Part shown: positions 40,634-49,011 of the stretch, piece by piece
How the letters are laid out: the number at the start of each line of letters is the position of its first letter
Position numbering within the stretch: position 1 is the stretch's first letter
From: Bacteroidales bacterium
GTDB lineage: Bacteria; Bacteroidota; Bacteroidia; Bacteroidales; UBA932
Direction: 5' to 3'
Assembly (NCBI GenBank): GCA_017437755.1
Contig: JAFRXI010000029.1
Location: 1 to 49,012 of the forward strand
DNA: 49,012 bases
Translations under genes and position numbers: made by a program
Notes under the pieces: model-generated
Told to the model about the DNA's origin: nothing
The model's database searches: none
What the model saw: only the letters and a program-made list of their open reading frames with translations

Positions 40634-42004
40634 TCCCCAATCCGAAGCATTACAGGTATTCTTCGGGGCATTGGGAACATTGGTGAAGTAAGTGAATCCG
40701 GTAAGCTTCTCGAGGTCAGATATGGACATCATCTCCCTGGACGACACCTCCCTCTTGTAGTTACCCTGGGAATGCGCCCTCACGAAAGCGGCGCACATCA
40801 GTTCACTGCTGCTGCAGTTCCTGACCGACTTGCCCGAATTACCCTTCCTTGTGCGCAACAAGGCGTAGTACATCATCGTGGGGAACTGCACTCCGGTGGT
40901 TCCCAGAAACGATTCACCTATTATCGATCTTGTAGCCACATTCCCGTAACCATCCTTATAATCCTCAAAGTAACAGCCAATTACGATATAAAGAGTATCA
41001 CTGCAGACCTTCTTGTCCACCCAGTCTTCAAGCGTATTCCAGCCTCCCGATCCGGTATTGAACCAGGATGCGTTCTGCGGGGCGATGTTAGTGATGTAAT
41101 TGACCTGCCGGAAAGCCGACGTACGGCCGCTGCGCTCGGCGGCGCCCAGCATGTGTCCCCTGTTGTAGGTTCCACTGCCGGAAGTGGCGTTGTACTGGAC
41201 TTCACGGGGCATGTCGGGATTGAACACATAATTGCGGTTGCCGCTCGATCCACCCTCGTACCACTCATGCCTGGGAGCGGCCACCCATACAGGGCACTTG
41301 TAAGCCGCACTCCAGCAGCATGTATAATTGCGGTGATAGTGTCCGTCGGAGTACTTCTCATCGGTAATATGATGGGTATAGTACAGGGAATTTGCCTCAT
41401 ACAGGCCACCGTGGGTCGAGTTGTCTATGTAATAATTGCCCGGGTTGCCGTAATGGGTATAGTCCAGGACGGGAAGTTCCGCCCATACCGGTATGCCGGT
41501 AAGATCCGGATCGGCAGTTGGTGGCGGACCTGGATCGGGATCGTCGGGATTGTCGGGATCGTCAGGGGCATCAGGGTCGCCCTGATCGACGGGAACCCCT
41601 TCCGTCTTGAACGAGAGGACCTCGCCGGAAACGCCCCTGTAGCGCATCTTGTCGGGGTCCCAAACGCTCATGGAAGCCCTGAAATAATAGGTGCAACCCG
41701 GCGAAAGGTCGCTGAGCCTGGCCGAGAATGTCCCGGATTCGGTTTCCACAAGCTCTTCCGCCGACACTGTCCCGTCAAGGTTGTCGGAAGACTTGCCGTA
41801 CCTGAAAATGACATTCTGGGGCGCCACCAGGGTACTTGCGCCGGAGTACCTGGCATGCAGCACGGCCCCGTGGGTGCTCAGGTCCGTTGCAGGCAATGTG
41901 ACCACAGCCGCCTCTCCCTGGGGAGTTTCCGGTCCTTTTTCTCCGCAGCCGGGAAACAACATGGATGCGAGAGCTATCCAAATGGCTGTCAATAATCGTT
42001 TCAT
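40628..42004 (-). CDS. Lipoprotein DNA/RNA non-specific endonuclease (NUC1) with Fn3-like domain
   Basis: The 458-residue protein has a lipobox (LFPGC, Cys20), a fibronectin-III-like domain (about 32-133: SDLSPGCTYYFRASM), an acidic Asp-Pro linker (about 139-165) and a C-terminal NUC1 nuclease domain. The catalytic motif is YNRGHML, with Asn in the first position of the usual DRGH, and TNIAPQNASWFN with the metal-binding Asn. It probably degrades extracellular nucleic acid at the cell surface, for nutrition or defence. The last residues (KNTCNASDWGL) may include a disulfide. Confidence 0.85.
   Translation of the reverse strand: MKRLLTAIWIALASMLFPGCGEKGPETPQGEAAVVTLPATDLSTHGAVLHARYSGASTLVAPQNVIFRYGKSSDNLDGTVSAEELVETESGTFSARLSDLSPGCTYYFRASMSVWDPDKMRYRGVSGEVLSFKTEGVPVDQGDPDAPDDPDNPDDPDPGPPPTADPDLTGIPVWAELPVLDYTHYGNPGNYYIDNSTHGGLYEANSLYYTHHITDEKYSDGHYHRNYTCCWSAAYKCPVWVAAPRHEWYEGGSSGNRNYVFNPDMPREVQYNATSGSGTYNRGHMLGAAERSGRTSAFRQVNYITNIAPQNASWFNTGSGGWNTLEDWVDKKVCSDTLYIVIGCYFEDYKDGYGNVATRSIIGESFLGTTGVQFPTMMYYALLRTRKGNSGKSVRNCSSSELMCAAFVRAHSQGNYKREVSSREMMSISDLEKLTGFTYFTNVPNAPKNTCNASDWGL
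41499..41581 (-). repeat. Coding repeat of the Asp-Pro linker
   Basis: Short repeats of GATCCCGAC-like units encode DPDAPDDPDNPDDPDPGPPP. The stretch separates the Fn3-like and nuclease domains and could vary in length by slippage. Confidence 0.6.
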
Positions 42005-42028
42005 AAATGCAAATATTGCAATTGTAAG

Positions 42029-42481
42029 CTACAAATACAAGTCATTGTCGGAGGCCCGGCGGAAAAGCGCCAGTATTCCCCAGGTAAGGAGCATCACTGC
42101 AAGTCCGGCCAGGACGGCCACTATGCAGGAACCCACCAGATATTCCACCATACTGCTCCCAAGGTCCTTCAGGCTTATGCTTCCGAGCGAGAAAAGCAGC
42201 TGGTGCCCCATGACCTTGCACCCTGTCCAGTAACAGCCGAAAACGATGAAAGGGACAAACGGAGGAAGGCTGATAAGGCTCCCGACAAACGCCACTATCT
42301 TATTGAGTCTCAGCAGATGAGAGGTACCCAGTGTAATCACCGTCTGGTACCCCCAGAGGGGGATTATCCCCCACATCACCCCGTAACCCAGAGATGTAGC
42401 CAGCTTGAAATTGGTATCACCTCCACGGAACGACTCCACGGACTTGTCCCAGACGTCCTTGCACCACTCCCTGAATGTCAT
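42029..42481 (-). CDS. DUF2062 membrane protein
   Basis: This 150-residue protein matches the DUF2062 family: LATSLGYGVMWGIIPLWGYQT, then hydrophobic spans with SLPPFVPFIVFG. Three to four membrane helices are visible. In several lineages DUF2062 is fused or adjacent to glycosyltransferases; here it stands behind the alpha-galactosidase gene by 4 bases and function is unknown. Confidence 0.82.
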   Translation of the reverse strand: MTFREWCKDVWDKSVESFRGGDTNFKLATSLGYGVMWGIIPLWGYQTVITLGTSHLLRLNKIVAFVGSLISLPPFVPFIVFGCYWTGCKVMGHQLLFSLGSISLKDLGSSMVEYLVGSCIVAVLAGLAVMLLTWGILALFRRASDNDLYL

Positions 42482-42485
42482 CGCC

Positions 42486-44729
42486 CTACTTGGCCTCCAG
42501 ATAGAATACCGAACTCTCGTAAAGTTTGAACATCCGGGGATTGAATCCGCCTTCCATGAGGAAATCCCCGCTGAAGGCCTTTCCGCTCCCCCACCAGCAA
42601 GACTTGTCCACGTTCAGCTCCGTCACAGTGTACTTCTTCCCGGAATCAAGGCCGCGCAGCCGCATGACCACTCCGCCGATATCCCGGTTGGTATACTTAA
42701 GGTTGAACGAGAACACCACTGCCCTGGACTTGTCCTTGGAAACGTACATGAAAGAATACAGGGGATCGTCATACGGCGACGAAAGCCTGTACAGGTCGCC
42801 GCCGAACACAATGTCGCGGTACTTTTCATAGGAGGCTATGGCCGCCGAGGCGAATTCCCTCTCCTGCGGAGTGAGGTTCTTGGGCTGGAGCTCCATTCCC
42901 AGCCTTCCGGAACACGCCATGTCAAAGCGCATCTTGATGGGGGTGACGTTGGCGGTCTGGTGGTTGGGCACCGCAGAAACATGCGATCCGGTAACGCAGG
43001 CGGGATATATCATGTTGGTTCCATACTGGATGAAGGCCCTGGCCAGGGCGTCGGTATCGTCGCTTGTCCAGACCTCATTGAAATACCGGAGAGCCCCGTA
43101 ATCAACCCTGGAACCACCTGAGGAACAGCACTGTACAATCGTATCGGGGTACTTTTCACGCACCCTGCGCATGACCGAATAAAGACCCTGGACATACTCC
43201 AGGTAAAAACGGTTCTGCTCCTCTCCCAGGTACTCCGACCCCATTCCGGCCACATAACGGTTGCAATCCCATTTTATATAGTCGATATTGGAAGAAAGCT
43301 GCATGGTCCTGTCAAAAACTCCGAATACAAAGTCCTGCACATCGGGATTGGTGAGGTCCAGCAGCCACTGGTTGCGCTGCGTGGGGACCGACCTTTCCGG
43401 AGAGCGCACCACCCATCCGGGATGAGCAGCGGCAAGGTTGCTCCTCGGGTTCACCATCTCCGGCTCTATCCAGATACCGAATTTAATACCCTTGGAATGT
43501 GCGTAACGGGCCACGAAATCAATCCCTTCCGGAATCTTGGCCGAATTGAGTTCCCAGTCGCCAAGCCCCTGCTTGTCATTGTCCCTGGGGAAATCGCTCC
43601 CGAACCATCCGTCATCCAGCACGAACATTTCCAGTCCCATCCCCGCAGCATCGTCGATCATCCTCAGAAGGGTTTCGGTGGTGAAAGTGAAATATGCGCC
43701 CTCCCAGCTGTTCAGCAGCGTGGGATTGATCTTTCCGCCTCCGTATATGCACCAGTTGCGGGCCCAGTCGTGAAGGTTCCGCGACGCCTTACCGGCGCCT
43801 TCCGCGGAATAGGTCCAGACCATTCCCGGCGTCTGGAACGAGGCCCCGGGAAGCAGTTTGTATTCCGACGAGCGGGAGTTGATCCCGGAGACGATCCCAA
43901 GCCTGCCGGAATTGTCCATGTTGAACGAAATCCTGAAATTGCCGCTCCACTGCAGGGCGCCGGCAATCACCTCTCCGGCATTCTCGTCAAACCGGTCGGT
44001 TCCCAGGCTCAGGAGGAACGAAGGATTGGTGTTCTGGGTGGCCATTGTCCCCCGGAACGACTCCAGCGTCTTGATCCCGTGGGTGAGGACAGTCCTGTCG
44101 ACGTTCATTTCCGAAGCCCATGAGCCCCAGAAGTGCGTAAGCAGGGCCTTCCTGACGGGCATCACCATCGACGACGATGCATAGTCGTAAAGCATGACCG
44201 GGGTCTTGGACGGATTGGTGATTTCCGAATGGGCCACTATTACGTCTTCGTCCTGATAGGCCTCATAGACAAGGGCTACCTCCAGGGAGGTGACGTAGTC
44301 CTTGAGGCGGACCGTAGTGGTGACGACGCCGTTGCCGGCCGAGCTGTCGTGCGACACATAATACAGTTCCGTGTTACGGGAACCGTCGGCGTACACTGCG
44401 CTCAGGGCGGGGGTACCGAGGAAAGAACCGCCCTGGGTGGGGAAAGCCATCTCGCGGTTTCCGTAGGCCGAACCCTGATGAGAGTTGAATTCCATGAACT
44501 CGTCAGGCGAAAGGACCTTCTTTCCATAGTGCGCCATGGTAACCACGCCGTTCTTATGGACGATGAGGACCAGTCCGGTATGCGCGGTCTGCACCGCAAT
44601 CACCTTCTTTTCCACCTCAGGGACAGGCTTTTCCGCCCTTCTGTCAACCTGCTTTACCTTCCTTGCCGCCACCGGGACCGATGCCGCGGACAGCAACAGA
44701 AACAACATCAGAATTATCTTCCTGGACAT
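42486..44729 (-). CDS. Secreted alpha-galactosidase, glycoside hydrolase family 36
   Basis: The 747-residue protein has a signal peptide (about 1-22), an N-terminal beta-supersandwich and a GH36 barrel. Diagnostic motifs are LDDGWFGSDFPRDND, WIEPEMVNPRSNL, the nucleophile Asp in YIKWDCNR and the acid/base Asp in WTSDDTDALAR, with CSSGGSRVDYGALRYF between. GH36 enzymes release terminal alpha-galactose from raffinose-type sugars or galactomannan side chains. It lies alone with a DUF2062 gene, with no SusC/SusD pair or regulator nearby. The signal peptide points to the periplasm or the cell surface. Confidence 0.93.
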   Translation of the reverse strand: MSRKIILMLFLLLSAASVPVAARKVKQVDRRAEKPVPEVEKKVIAVQTAHTGLVLIVHKNGVVTMAHYGKKVLSPDEFMEFNSHQGSAYGNREMAFPTQGGSFLGTPALSAVYADGSRNTELYYVSHDSSAGNGVVTTTVRLKDYVTSLEVALVYEAYQDEDVIVAHSEITNPSKTPVMLYDYASSSMVMPVRKALLTHFWGSWASEMNVDRTVLTHGIKTLESFRGTMATQNTNPSFLLSLGTDRFDENAGEVIAGALQWSGNFRISFNMDNSGRLGIVSGINSRSSEYKLLPGASFQTPGMVWTYSAEGAGKASRNLHDWARNWCIYGGGKINPTLLNSWEGAYFTFTTETLLRMIDDAAGMGLEMFVLDDGWFGSDFPRDNDKQGLGDWELNSAKIPEGIDFVARYAHSKGIKFGIWIEPEMVNPRSNLAAAHPGWVVRSPERSVPTQRNQWLLDLTNPDVQDFVFGVFDRTMQLSSNIDYIKWDCNRYVAGMGSEYLGEEQNRFYLEYVQGLYSVMRRVREKYPDTIVQCCSSGGSRVDYGALRYFNEVWTSDDTDALARAFIQYGTNMIYPACVTGSHVSAVPNHQTANVTPIKMRFDMACSGRLGMELQPKNLTPQEREFASAAIASYEKYRDIVFGGDLYRLSSPYDDPLYSFMYVSKDKSRAVVFSFNLKYTNRDIGGVVMRLRGLDSGKKYTVTELNVDKSCWWGSGKAFSGDFLMEGGFNPRMFKLYESSVFYLEAK

Positions 44730-44779
44730 ATTTTTTTATATTTACGTGCCAATATAGCAAAAAATACGTAGTTTTTTTT

Positions 44780-44810
44780 ATTGTCTTTTTGGGATAAATG
44801 AATATTTTTG
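44780..44810 (+). promoter_or_regulatory. Promoter of the TMEM43-family gene
   Basis: ATTG (44780-44783), 19 bases and TATTTTTG (44803-44810) fit the consensus with one -33 mismatch. A leader of about 45 bases with an A- and T-rich end follows. The gene's biased codon use suggests the promoter is strong. Confidence 0.65.
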
Positions 44811-44860
44811 CAAACAGAATGTATTTAAACCGGAACTAAACCTTTTTTATCTAAACCATT

Positions 44861-46090
44861 ATGGCATACCAAACAGTTACCACCACTTCGTATGGAAACC
44901 GCCTCAAGAACGCCTTCAAGGGTGTTGGCACTGGTTTCCTCATGCTTATCGCCGGTGTCGTCCTCCTCTTCTGGAACGAGGGCCGTACCGTAAAGACCAC
45001 CAGGATGCTCAAGGGCGCACAGAAGGAATGCGTACACATCGATGATGTTTCCACCGTCGCTGCCGAGAACGAAGGCAAGACCGTCCACGCAACCGCCTTC
45101 GCCGGCACCGAGGAGATCCTTACCGATGACTGGTTCGGACAGAGCGCGAATGCTATCAAGCTCCAGAGGAAGGTAGAGTACTACCAGTGGACCGAGCAGA
45201 GCCACTCCGAGACTCGCGACAAGGTTGGCGGCGGCCAGGAGACCATCACCACCTATACCTACAGCAAGGCTTGGGTCGGTGCTCCCGTCAACTCCTCCAA
45301 CTTCCAGGATCCTGACTACAAGAACTCCAACTCGATCATCGTGGAAATCCCCAACCAGAGCCTCCAGGCAAAGGACGTCAGCTTTGGCGCCTACAAGCTT
45401 CCCGAGCGCCTCGTGGGCCAGATGAGCGACTGGGTAAACCATGACGTGGAGCTTGACCAGAGCATCATCGCCGACTACAACAAGCAGATCGCGGCCATCA
45501 AGCCCGCCGGTGCAAACCAGGAATACTGCCATGTGAGCGGCAACACCATCTATCTTGGTGCCAGCACCAACACCCCTCAGATCGGTGACGTCAGGATTAC
45601 CTTCACAAAGGTCCTTCCTTCAGACGTTTCCATCATCGCCAAGATCCAGGGCAACACCTTCGTTCCCTTCGTACACAAGAATGGTTACGACCTCTGCACC
45701 CTCCGTACCGGCACCGTCGGCATGGACCAGATGTTCGAGCAGGAGCACGCCTCCAACAAGACCATGTCCTGGATTCTCCGTATCCTCGGATTCCTCCTCC
45801 TGTACTGGGGCTTCAAGAACATATTCAACGTACTCACCGCACTTCTCAAGGTGCTCCCGTTCCTCGGAACCATCATGGGCTATGGCGTGAACATCTGCGC
45901 GGCAATCCTCGCATTCGTGCTTGGCATCATCGTGATCGCCCTAGGCTGGATCTGGTACAGGCCGGTAATGGGTATCCTGTTGCTGGCCGTTGCATGCGGT
46001 ACCATCTGGTTCTTCACCAAGAAGGGTAAGAATAAAGCCCCCGCAGCCGAACCGGCAGCAGAGGCTCCTCAGGAAGTCAAGCCCGAATAA
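44861..46090 (+). CDS. TMEM43-family membrane protein
   Basis: The 409-residue protein matches bacterial TMEM43/DUF1625 proteins: an N-terminal span (about 24-40, GTGFLMLIAGVVLLFWNEGR), a large extracytoplasmic region (about 45-300) and three to four C-terminal spans (about 305-395), then a polar tail rich in Ala, Glu and Pro. The human homologue is a nuclear-envelope protein; the bacterial function is unsettled. Arginine is coded by CGT/CGC and leucine by CTC more often than in neighbouring genes, the pattern of a highly expressed protein. It ends 5 bases from the convergent lipoprotein gene. Confidence 0.8.
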   Translation: MAYQTVTTTSYGNRLKNAFKGVGTGFLMLIAGVVLLFWNEGRTVKTTRMLKGAQKECVHIDDVSTVAAENEGKTVHATAFAGTEEILTDDWFGQSANAIKLQRKVEYYQWTEQSHSETRDKVGGGQETITTYTYSKAWVGAPVNSSNFQDPDYKNSNSIIVEIPNQSLQAKDVSFGAYKLPERLVGQMSDWVNHDVELDQSIIADYNKQIAAIKPAGANQEYCHVSGNTIYLGASTNTPQIGDVRITFTKVLPSDVSIIAKIQGNTFVPFVHKNGYDLCTLRTGTVGMDQMFEQEHASNKTMSWILRILGFLLLYWGFKNIFNVLTALLKVLPFLGTIMGYGVNICAAILAFVLGIIVIALGWIWYRPVMGILLLAVACGTIWFFTKKGKNKAPAAEPAAEAPQEVKPE

Positions 46091-46095
46091 CGCTG

Positions 46096-47763
46096 TTATC
46101 CAACGGCTATAGGCCTGAAAACCAATTTACTGACCCTGGCGTCCTTACTTATGGCGTCAGGGTTTTCTGTACAGAAGAACGCCTCGTATGAACCCGAAGG
46201 ATAGGTCACATGGATTGCGGTGGTACCGTCTTCCATCTTGACTACCTCCTTGAACAATTCGCCGTCATCGTAACCGAAGACATTTGCTCCGTCGGCCCAG
46301 ATGTCGGATGTACTTGAACCCACTCCGAATCCCGTGGGGGTCCTGAACATCGGAGAGTATACCTCTATCTCCATTATCTTCTGTTTCTCGCCATCGTTGC
46401 TGTAAGGGAATGGGATAAGGCGGATGAAGGTCTTTCCGTCCTTGCAGATGTCATAGGCCGACGCCATCTGCCCGAACCGTGTCACGGAAGACTGTACATA
46501 CTGATATCCAGGCAACTGCCATGCTTCCGGCATTTCATTGCCCACCAGGAACTCCGCTACTCCCATAGGGCCGTAAATGGTGCCGAGCCCCAGATCCGCA
46601 GGCACCTTCACAAAGCGCCCGCCGTTCCATTTATAATTGAGCTCAAGGGCCATGGAACAATACATCCAGTTGAATTCCCCCTTGGAAGGATAGAGGAAGA
46701 AACCGTCGGGCGAAGGATGAAAGGTCACGTCAATGCTGCCATCCAGGAAGTACTCCGACTTCTCGCCATAGGCATTCACCACCTTGACGGCGGCATGGGG
46801 ATAGGCCAGCAGCGGCTCGTCAAAGTCCTTCTTGGACCAGGGATCCATCTTCAGCTCCGTTTCGGTGAAGTTTCCGGATCCCTTGTCATAGTCGAATGCC
46901 TTCAACACGACCTTGGTATATGCATCCCCTACTCCCTGGTTGCCGGTCCACAGGACAAGGAGACGCTTGCCGTCGGAATAAGGATAGTATGCCAGCGAAC
47001 CGAACAGCGACACGGGATCCATGTTCACATATACTCCAAGCCGGTCAAAGCTCCTGTAAAGGCTTGCATTCTGCGAATCCTCGTTTCCACCCTCCTCGTA
47101 TTCGTGATTCTTCAGTAGGTCTTCACGCTTCTGTTTGGGCAACAGGCAACCGTATTCCGCGGGGAAGCAACTGTCCGGAAGGTTCAGGAAGATGTTGGCC
47201 AGATGGTCGGGCTCCTTGGTAAATCCGTTTCCATTCCAGAAGAAAGACTCAAATAACCTGTCGTAGCCGTCGGAACGGGTGATCCTATCCTCCTTTACGG
47301 TATAATAGAAACTGTCGCCGCCAGCGGGGGTCTCGCTGAGGAAAGACGGAGCGCTTACGGGTGAAAGCACGTCGGAATTGATGTCAAAGTCGTAGAAGCG
47401 GACATTGTCCCCGGTAGAGAAGAAATTCCCGCAGTAACCGTTCACGAGGAACACCAGCAGTTTCTTCCCTCCTGTATAGGGATAGGCGAAAAAGGTGCAG
47501 GCCGACCACGGCTCCTCGCTCAAGCGGGCGAGTGAATTGTCGGGAAGCGGTTCTTCGTCTCCGATGACATCAACCTTGAACGGGACGTCCTTGAGAGTGG
47601 CGCGGAAAGCAGGATCGGCCAGTTTACCGTCAAGATCCGATGACGGCACAGCCATGAATGCCTTCCAAAGCAGTTCATCGGATACAGCGCTTTTGCCGCC
47701 TCCGGTACATGACATCAGGACAGATACCCCCAATGCGATGAGAATTGCAGTTCTTGGTTTCAT
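46096..47763 (-). CDS. Hypothetical lipoprotein with internal duplication
   Basis: The 555-residue protein starts with a lipobox (LMSC, Cys19). I do not recognise the family. Two stretches resemble each other: about 89-130 (FFAYPYTGGKKLLVFLVNG, VRFYDFDINS) and about 257-296 (LAYYPYSDGKRLLVLWTGN, LKAFDYDKGS), each followed by a segment with a W-N-G-x-x-F motif. The pattern suggests two beta-rich repeats, perhaps blades or jelly-roll domains. It starts 10 bases after the response regulator gene and may be cotranscribed with it. Envelope location follows from the lipobox; a regulatory or sensing link is only inference. Confidence 0.7.
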   Translation of the reverse strand: MKPRTAILIALGVSVLMSCTGGGKSAVSDELLWKAFMAVPSSDLDGKLADPAFRATLKDVPFKVDVIGDEEPLPDNSLARLSEEPWSACTFFAYPYTGGKKLLVFLVNGYCGNFFSTGDNVRFYDFDINSDVLSPVSAPSFLSETPAGGDSFYYTVKEDRITRSDGYDRLFESFFWNGNGFTKEPDHLANIFLNLPDSCFPAEYGCLLPKQKREDLLKNHEYEEGGNEDSQNASLYRSFDRLGVYVNMDPVSLFGSLAYYPYSDGKRLLVLWTGNQGVGDAYTKVVLKAFDYDKGSGNFTETELKMDPWSKKDFDEPLLAYPHAAVKVVNAYGEKSEYFLDGSIDVTFHPSPDGFFLYPSKGEFNWMYCSMALELNYKWNGGRFVKVPADLGLGTIYGPMGVAEFLVGNEMPEAWQLPGYQYVQSSVTRFGQMASAYDICKDGKTFIRLIPFPYSNDGEKQKIMEIEVYSPMFRTPTGFGVGSSTSDIWADGANVFGYDDGELFKEVVKMEDGTTAIHVTYPSGSYEAFFCTENPDAISKDARVSKLVFRPIAVG

Positions 47764-47773
47764 TGCTATAGGA

Positions 47774-48418
47774 TTAGAGATTGATTATTCCATGTTTGAT
47801 GGCATACCTTGCCAGTCCCACTGAGGAATTGATACCCAACTTCTTGAAAATGTTGTTCTTATGGGTGTTGACGGTTGCAATGTTTATAGAGAGACGCTCC
47901 GATATCTCCTTGGCCGACAGACCTTCGGCACAAAGCCGGATGACCTCGTTCTCCCTTGGGGTGAAAACGGCTTCTTCCTCCTCTTTCCTGTTTACCCTCA
48001 CATAATGGATCAGCGAGGCGATGTCCCTGCCGTAGTATTCCGCGCCCTCGGCCACATATTCCACGGCCCGGAAGAGTTCGTCAACAGGTACAGCCTTGCT
48101 TACAAACCCTTCCAGTCCCACTTTGAGGAACCGTGCAACCGTTTCCTCGTCGGTTTCCGACGACATCACCAGTATTTTCAGCGAAGGACGCTGTTCCCTG
48201 ACCATTACTGCGACGTCCAGTCCGTTCCGGTCCGGAAGCATAATGTCCAGAATCACCACGTCGGCATCGAGCGTCGGAAGATGTTCCAGCAGTTCAGCAC
48301 CGCTTGCAGCCTCGCCCGTCACCATAAAGCGGTCACCTGAATCGGAAAGCGCACTTTTGAGTCCCATCCGGAAAAGGAGATGGTCATCCACAAGAAAAAC
48401 TTTGATTGGGTTTCCCAT
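47774..48418 (-). CDS. NarL/LuxR-type response regulator
   Basis: The 214-residue protein has a receiver domain (about 5-122) with acidic pair D11/D12, phosphoacceptor D58 in ILDIMLPD and a Lys in FVSKAV, and a C-terminal GerE/LuxR HTH (about 150-208) with FTPRENEVIRLCAEGLSAKEI and TVNTHKNNIFKKLGI. No histidine kinase is adjacent, so it is an orphan in this window. It precedes the duplicated lipoprotein gene by 10 bases. Confidence 0.92.
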   Translation of the reverse strand: MGNPIKVFLVDDHLLFRMGLKSALSDSGDRFMVTGEAASGAELLEHLPTLDADVVILDIMLPDRNGLDVAVMVREQRPSLKILVMSSETDEETVARFLKVGLEGFVSKAVPVDELFRAVEYVAEGAEYYGRDIASLIHYVRVNRKEEEEAVFTPRENEVIRLCAEGLSAKEISERLSINIATVNTHKNNIFKKLGINSSVGLARYAIKHGIINL

Positions 48419-48435
48419 GACAAGAATTGTTTACT

Positions 48436-48467
48436 CAAAAATATCAATTACTTTATTCAGGAACAAG
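48436..48467 (-). promoter_or_regulatory. Promoter of the response regulator gene
   Basis: On the minus strand CTTG (48464-48467), 20 bases and TATTTTTG (48436-48443) fit the consensus with one -33 mismatch. The ATG follows 17 bases downstream. A dyad of two TACGTA half-sites (48493-48498 and 48503-48508) sits 26 bases upstream of the -33 box and could be an activator site. Confidence 0.65.
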
Positions 48468-48539
48468 TCATAATAATTATTTAGATAACATCTACGTACA
48501 ATTACGTATCTCCCGTCTTCAGGTGTTCAATCAGGTCGG

Positions 48540-48860
48540 CCATGACGCTACGCCCGACACGACACCCGAGATGACCTGCCGCCGGGCATCTCGCACACCC
48601 TGCTGCGTTCCACAAGGGCAGCAGATAAATTGCAGTAAATCAATGATTAACGAGTTTCCCTGGTGGCCTGCCATACCACCAGGAAATTGCATAATCAATT
48701 GTGAATCAGCAAGTTTGGTGCTGCGTCACAAATAGCGTTCTCCGGTTTATATCCACGTTCGGAGGCCGCCAGGCCGACAGAAGGGGTCTGGGGAATGCTT
48801 TCCCCAGTGATCGGACATGGCAGCTGGCGGTCTTCGGTTTATAGCCGCCAGGCCATAAAC
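48540..48860. other. Hairpin-rich noncoding region behind the 5S gene
   Basis: No gene is visible. At least five hairpins follow one another: CGAGATG/CATCTCG (48567-48593); CTGCTGC/GCAGCAG (48600-48624); an 11-pair stem with one bulge at 48655-48686, extendable to about 48641-48701; CTGGGGAA/TTCCCCAG (48788-48807); and a 10-base stem with one mismatch (48837-48860). CGGTTTATA (48743-48751 and 48835-48843) and GCCGCCAGGCC (48765-48775 and 48844-48854) occur twice in the same order, a duplicated module. Read from the rRNA side it is the distal part or trailer of the operon, or an array of small palindromic repeats. Confidence 0.65.
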
Positions 48861-48895
48861 GAAAGTCCCCGGCCAGATCTCTCTGGTCGGGGACT
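48857..48895 (-). terminator. Intrinsic terminator behind the 5S rRNA gene
   Basis: On the minus strand AGTCCCCGACCAG pairs with CTGGCCGGGGACT (stem arms 48883-48895 and 48864-48876, one wobble) around a six-base loop, followed by a T-rich tail. It lies a few bases behind the 5S gene and should end the rRNA operon. Confidence 0.8.
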
Positions 48896-48900
48896 CGAAG

Positions 48901-49011
<111 letters not shown>

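Noticed and set aside
40772-41995. Plus-strand open frame of 407 codons opposite the nuclease gene
   Set aside because: The minus-strand frame has a lipobox, Fn3-like domain and NUC1 motifs; the plus frame has none and overlaps the convergent NlpC region.
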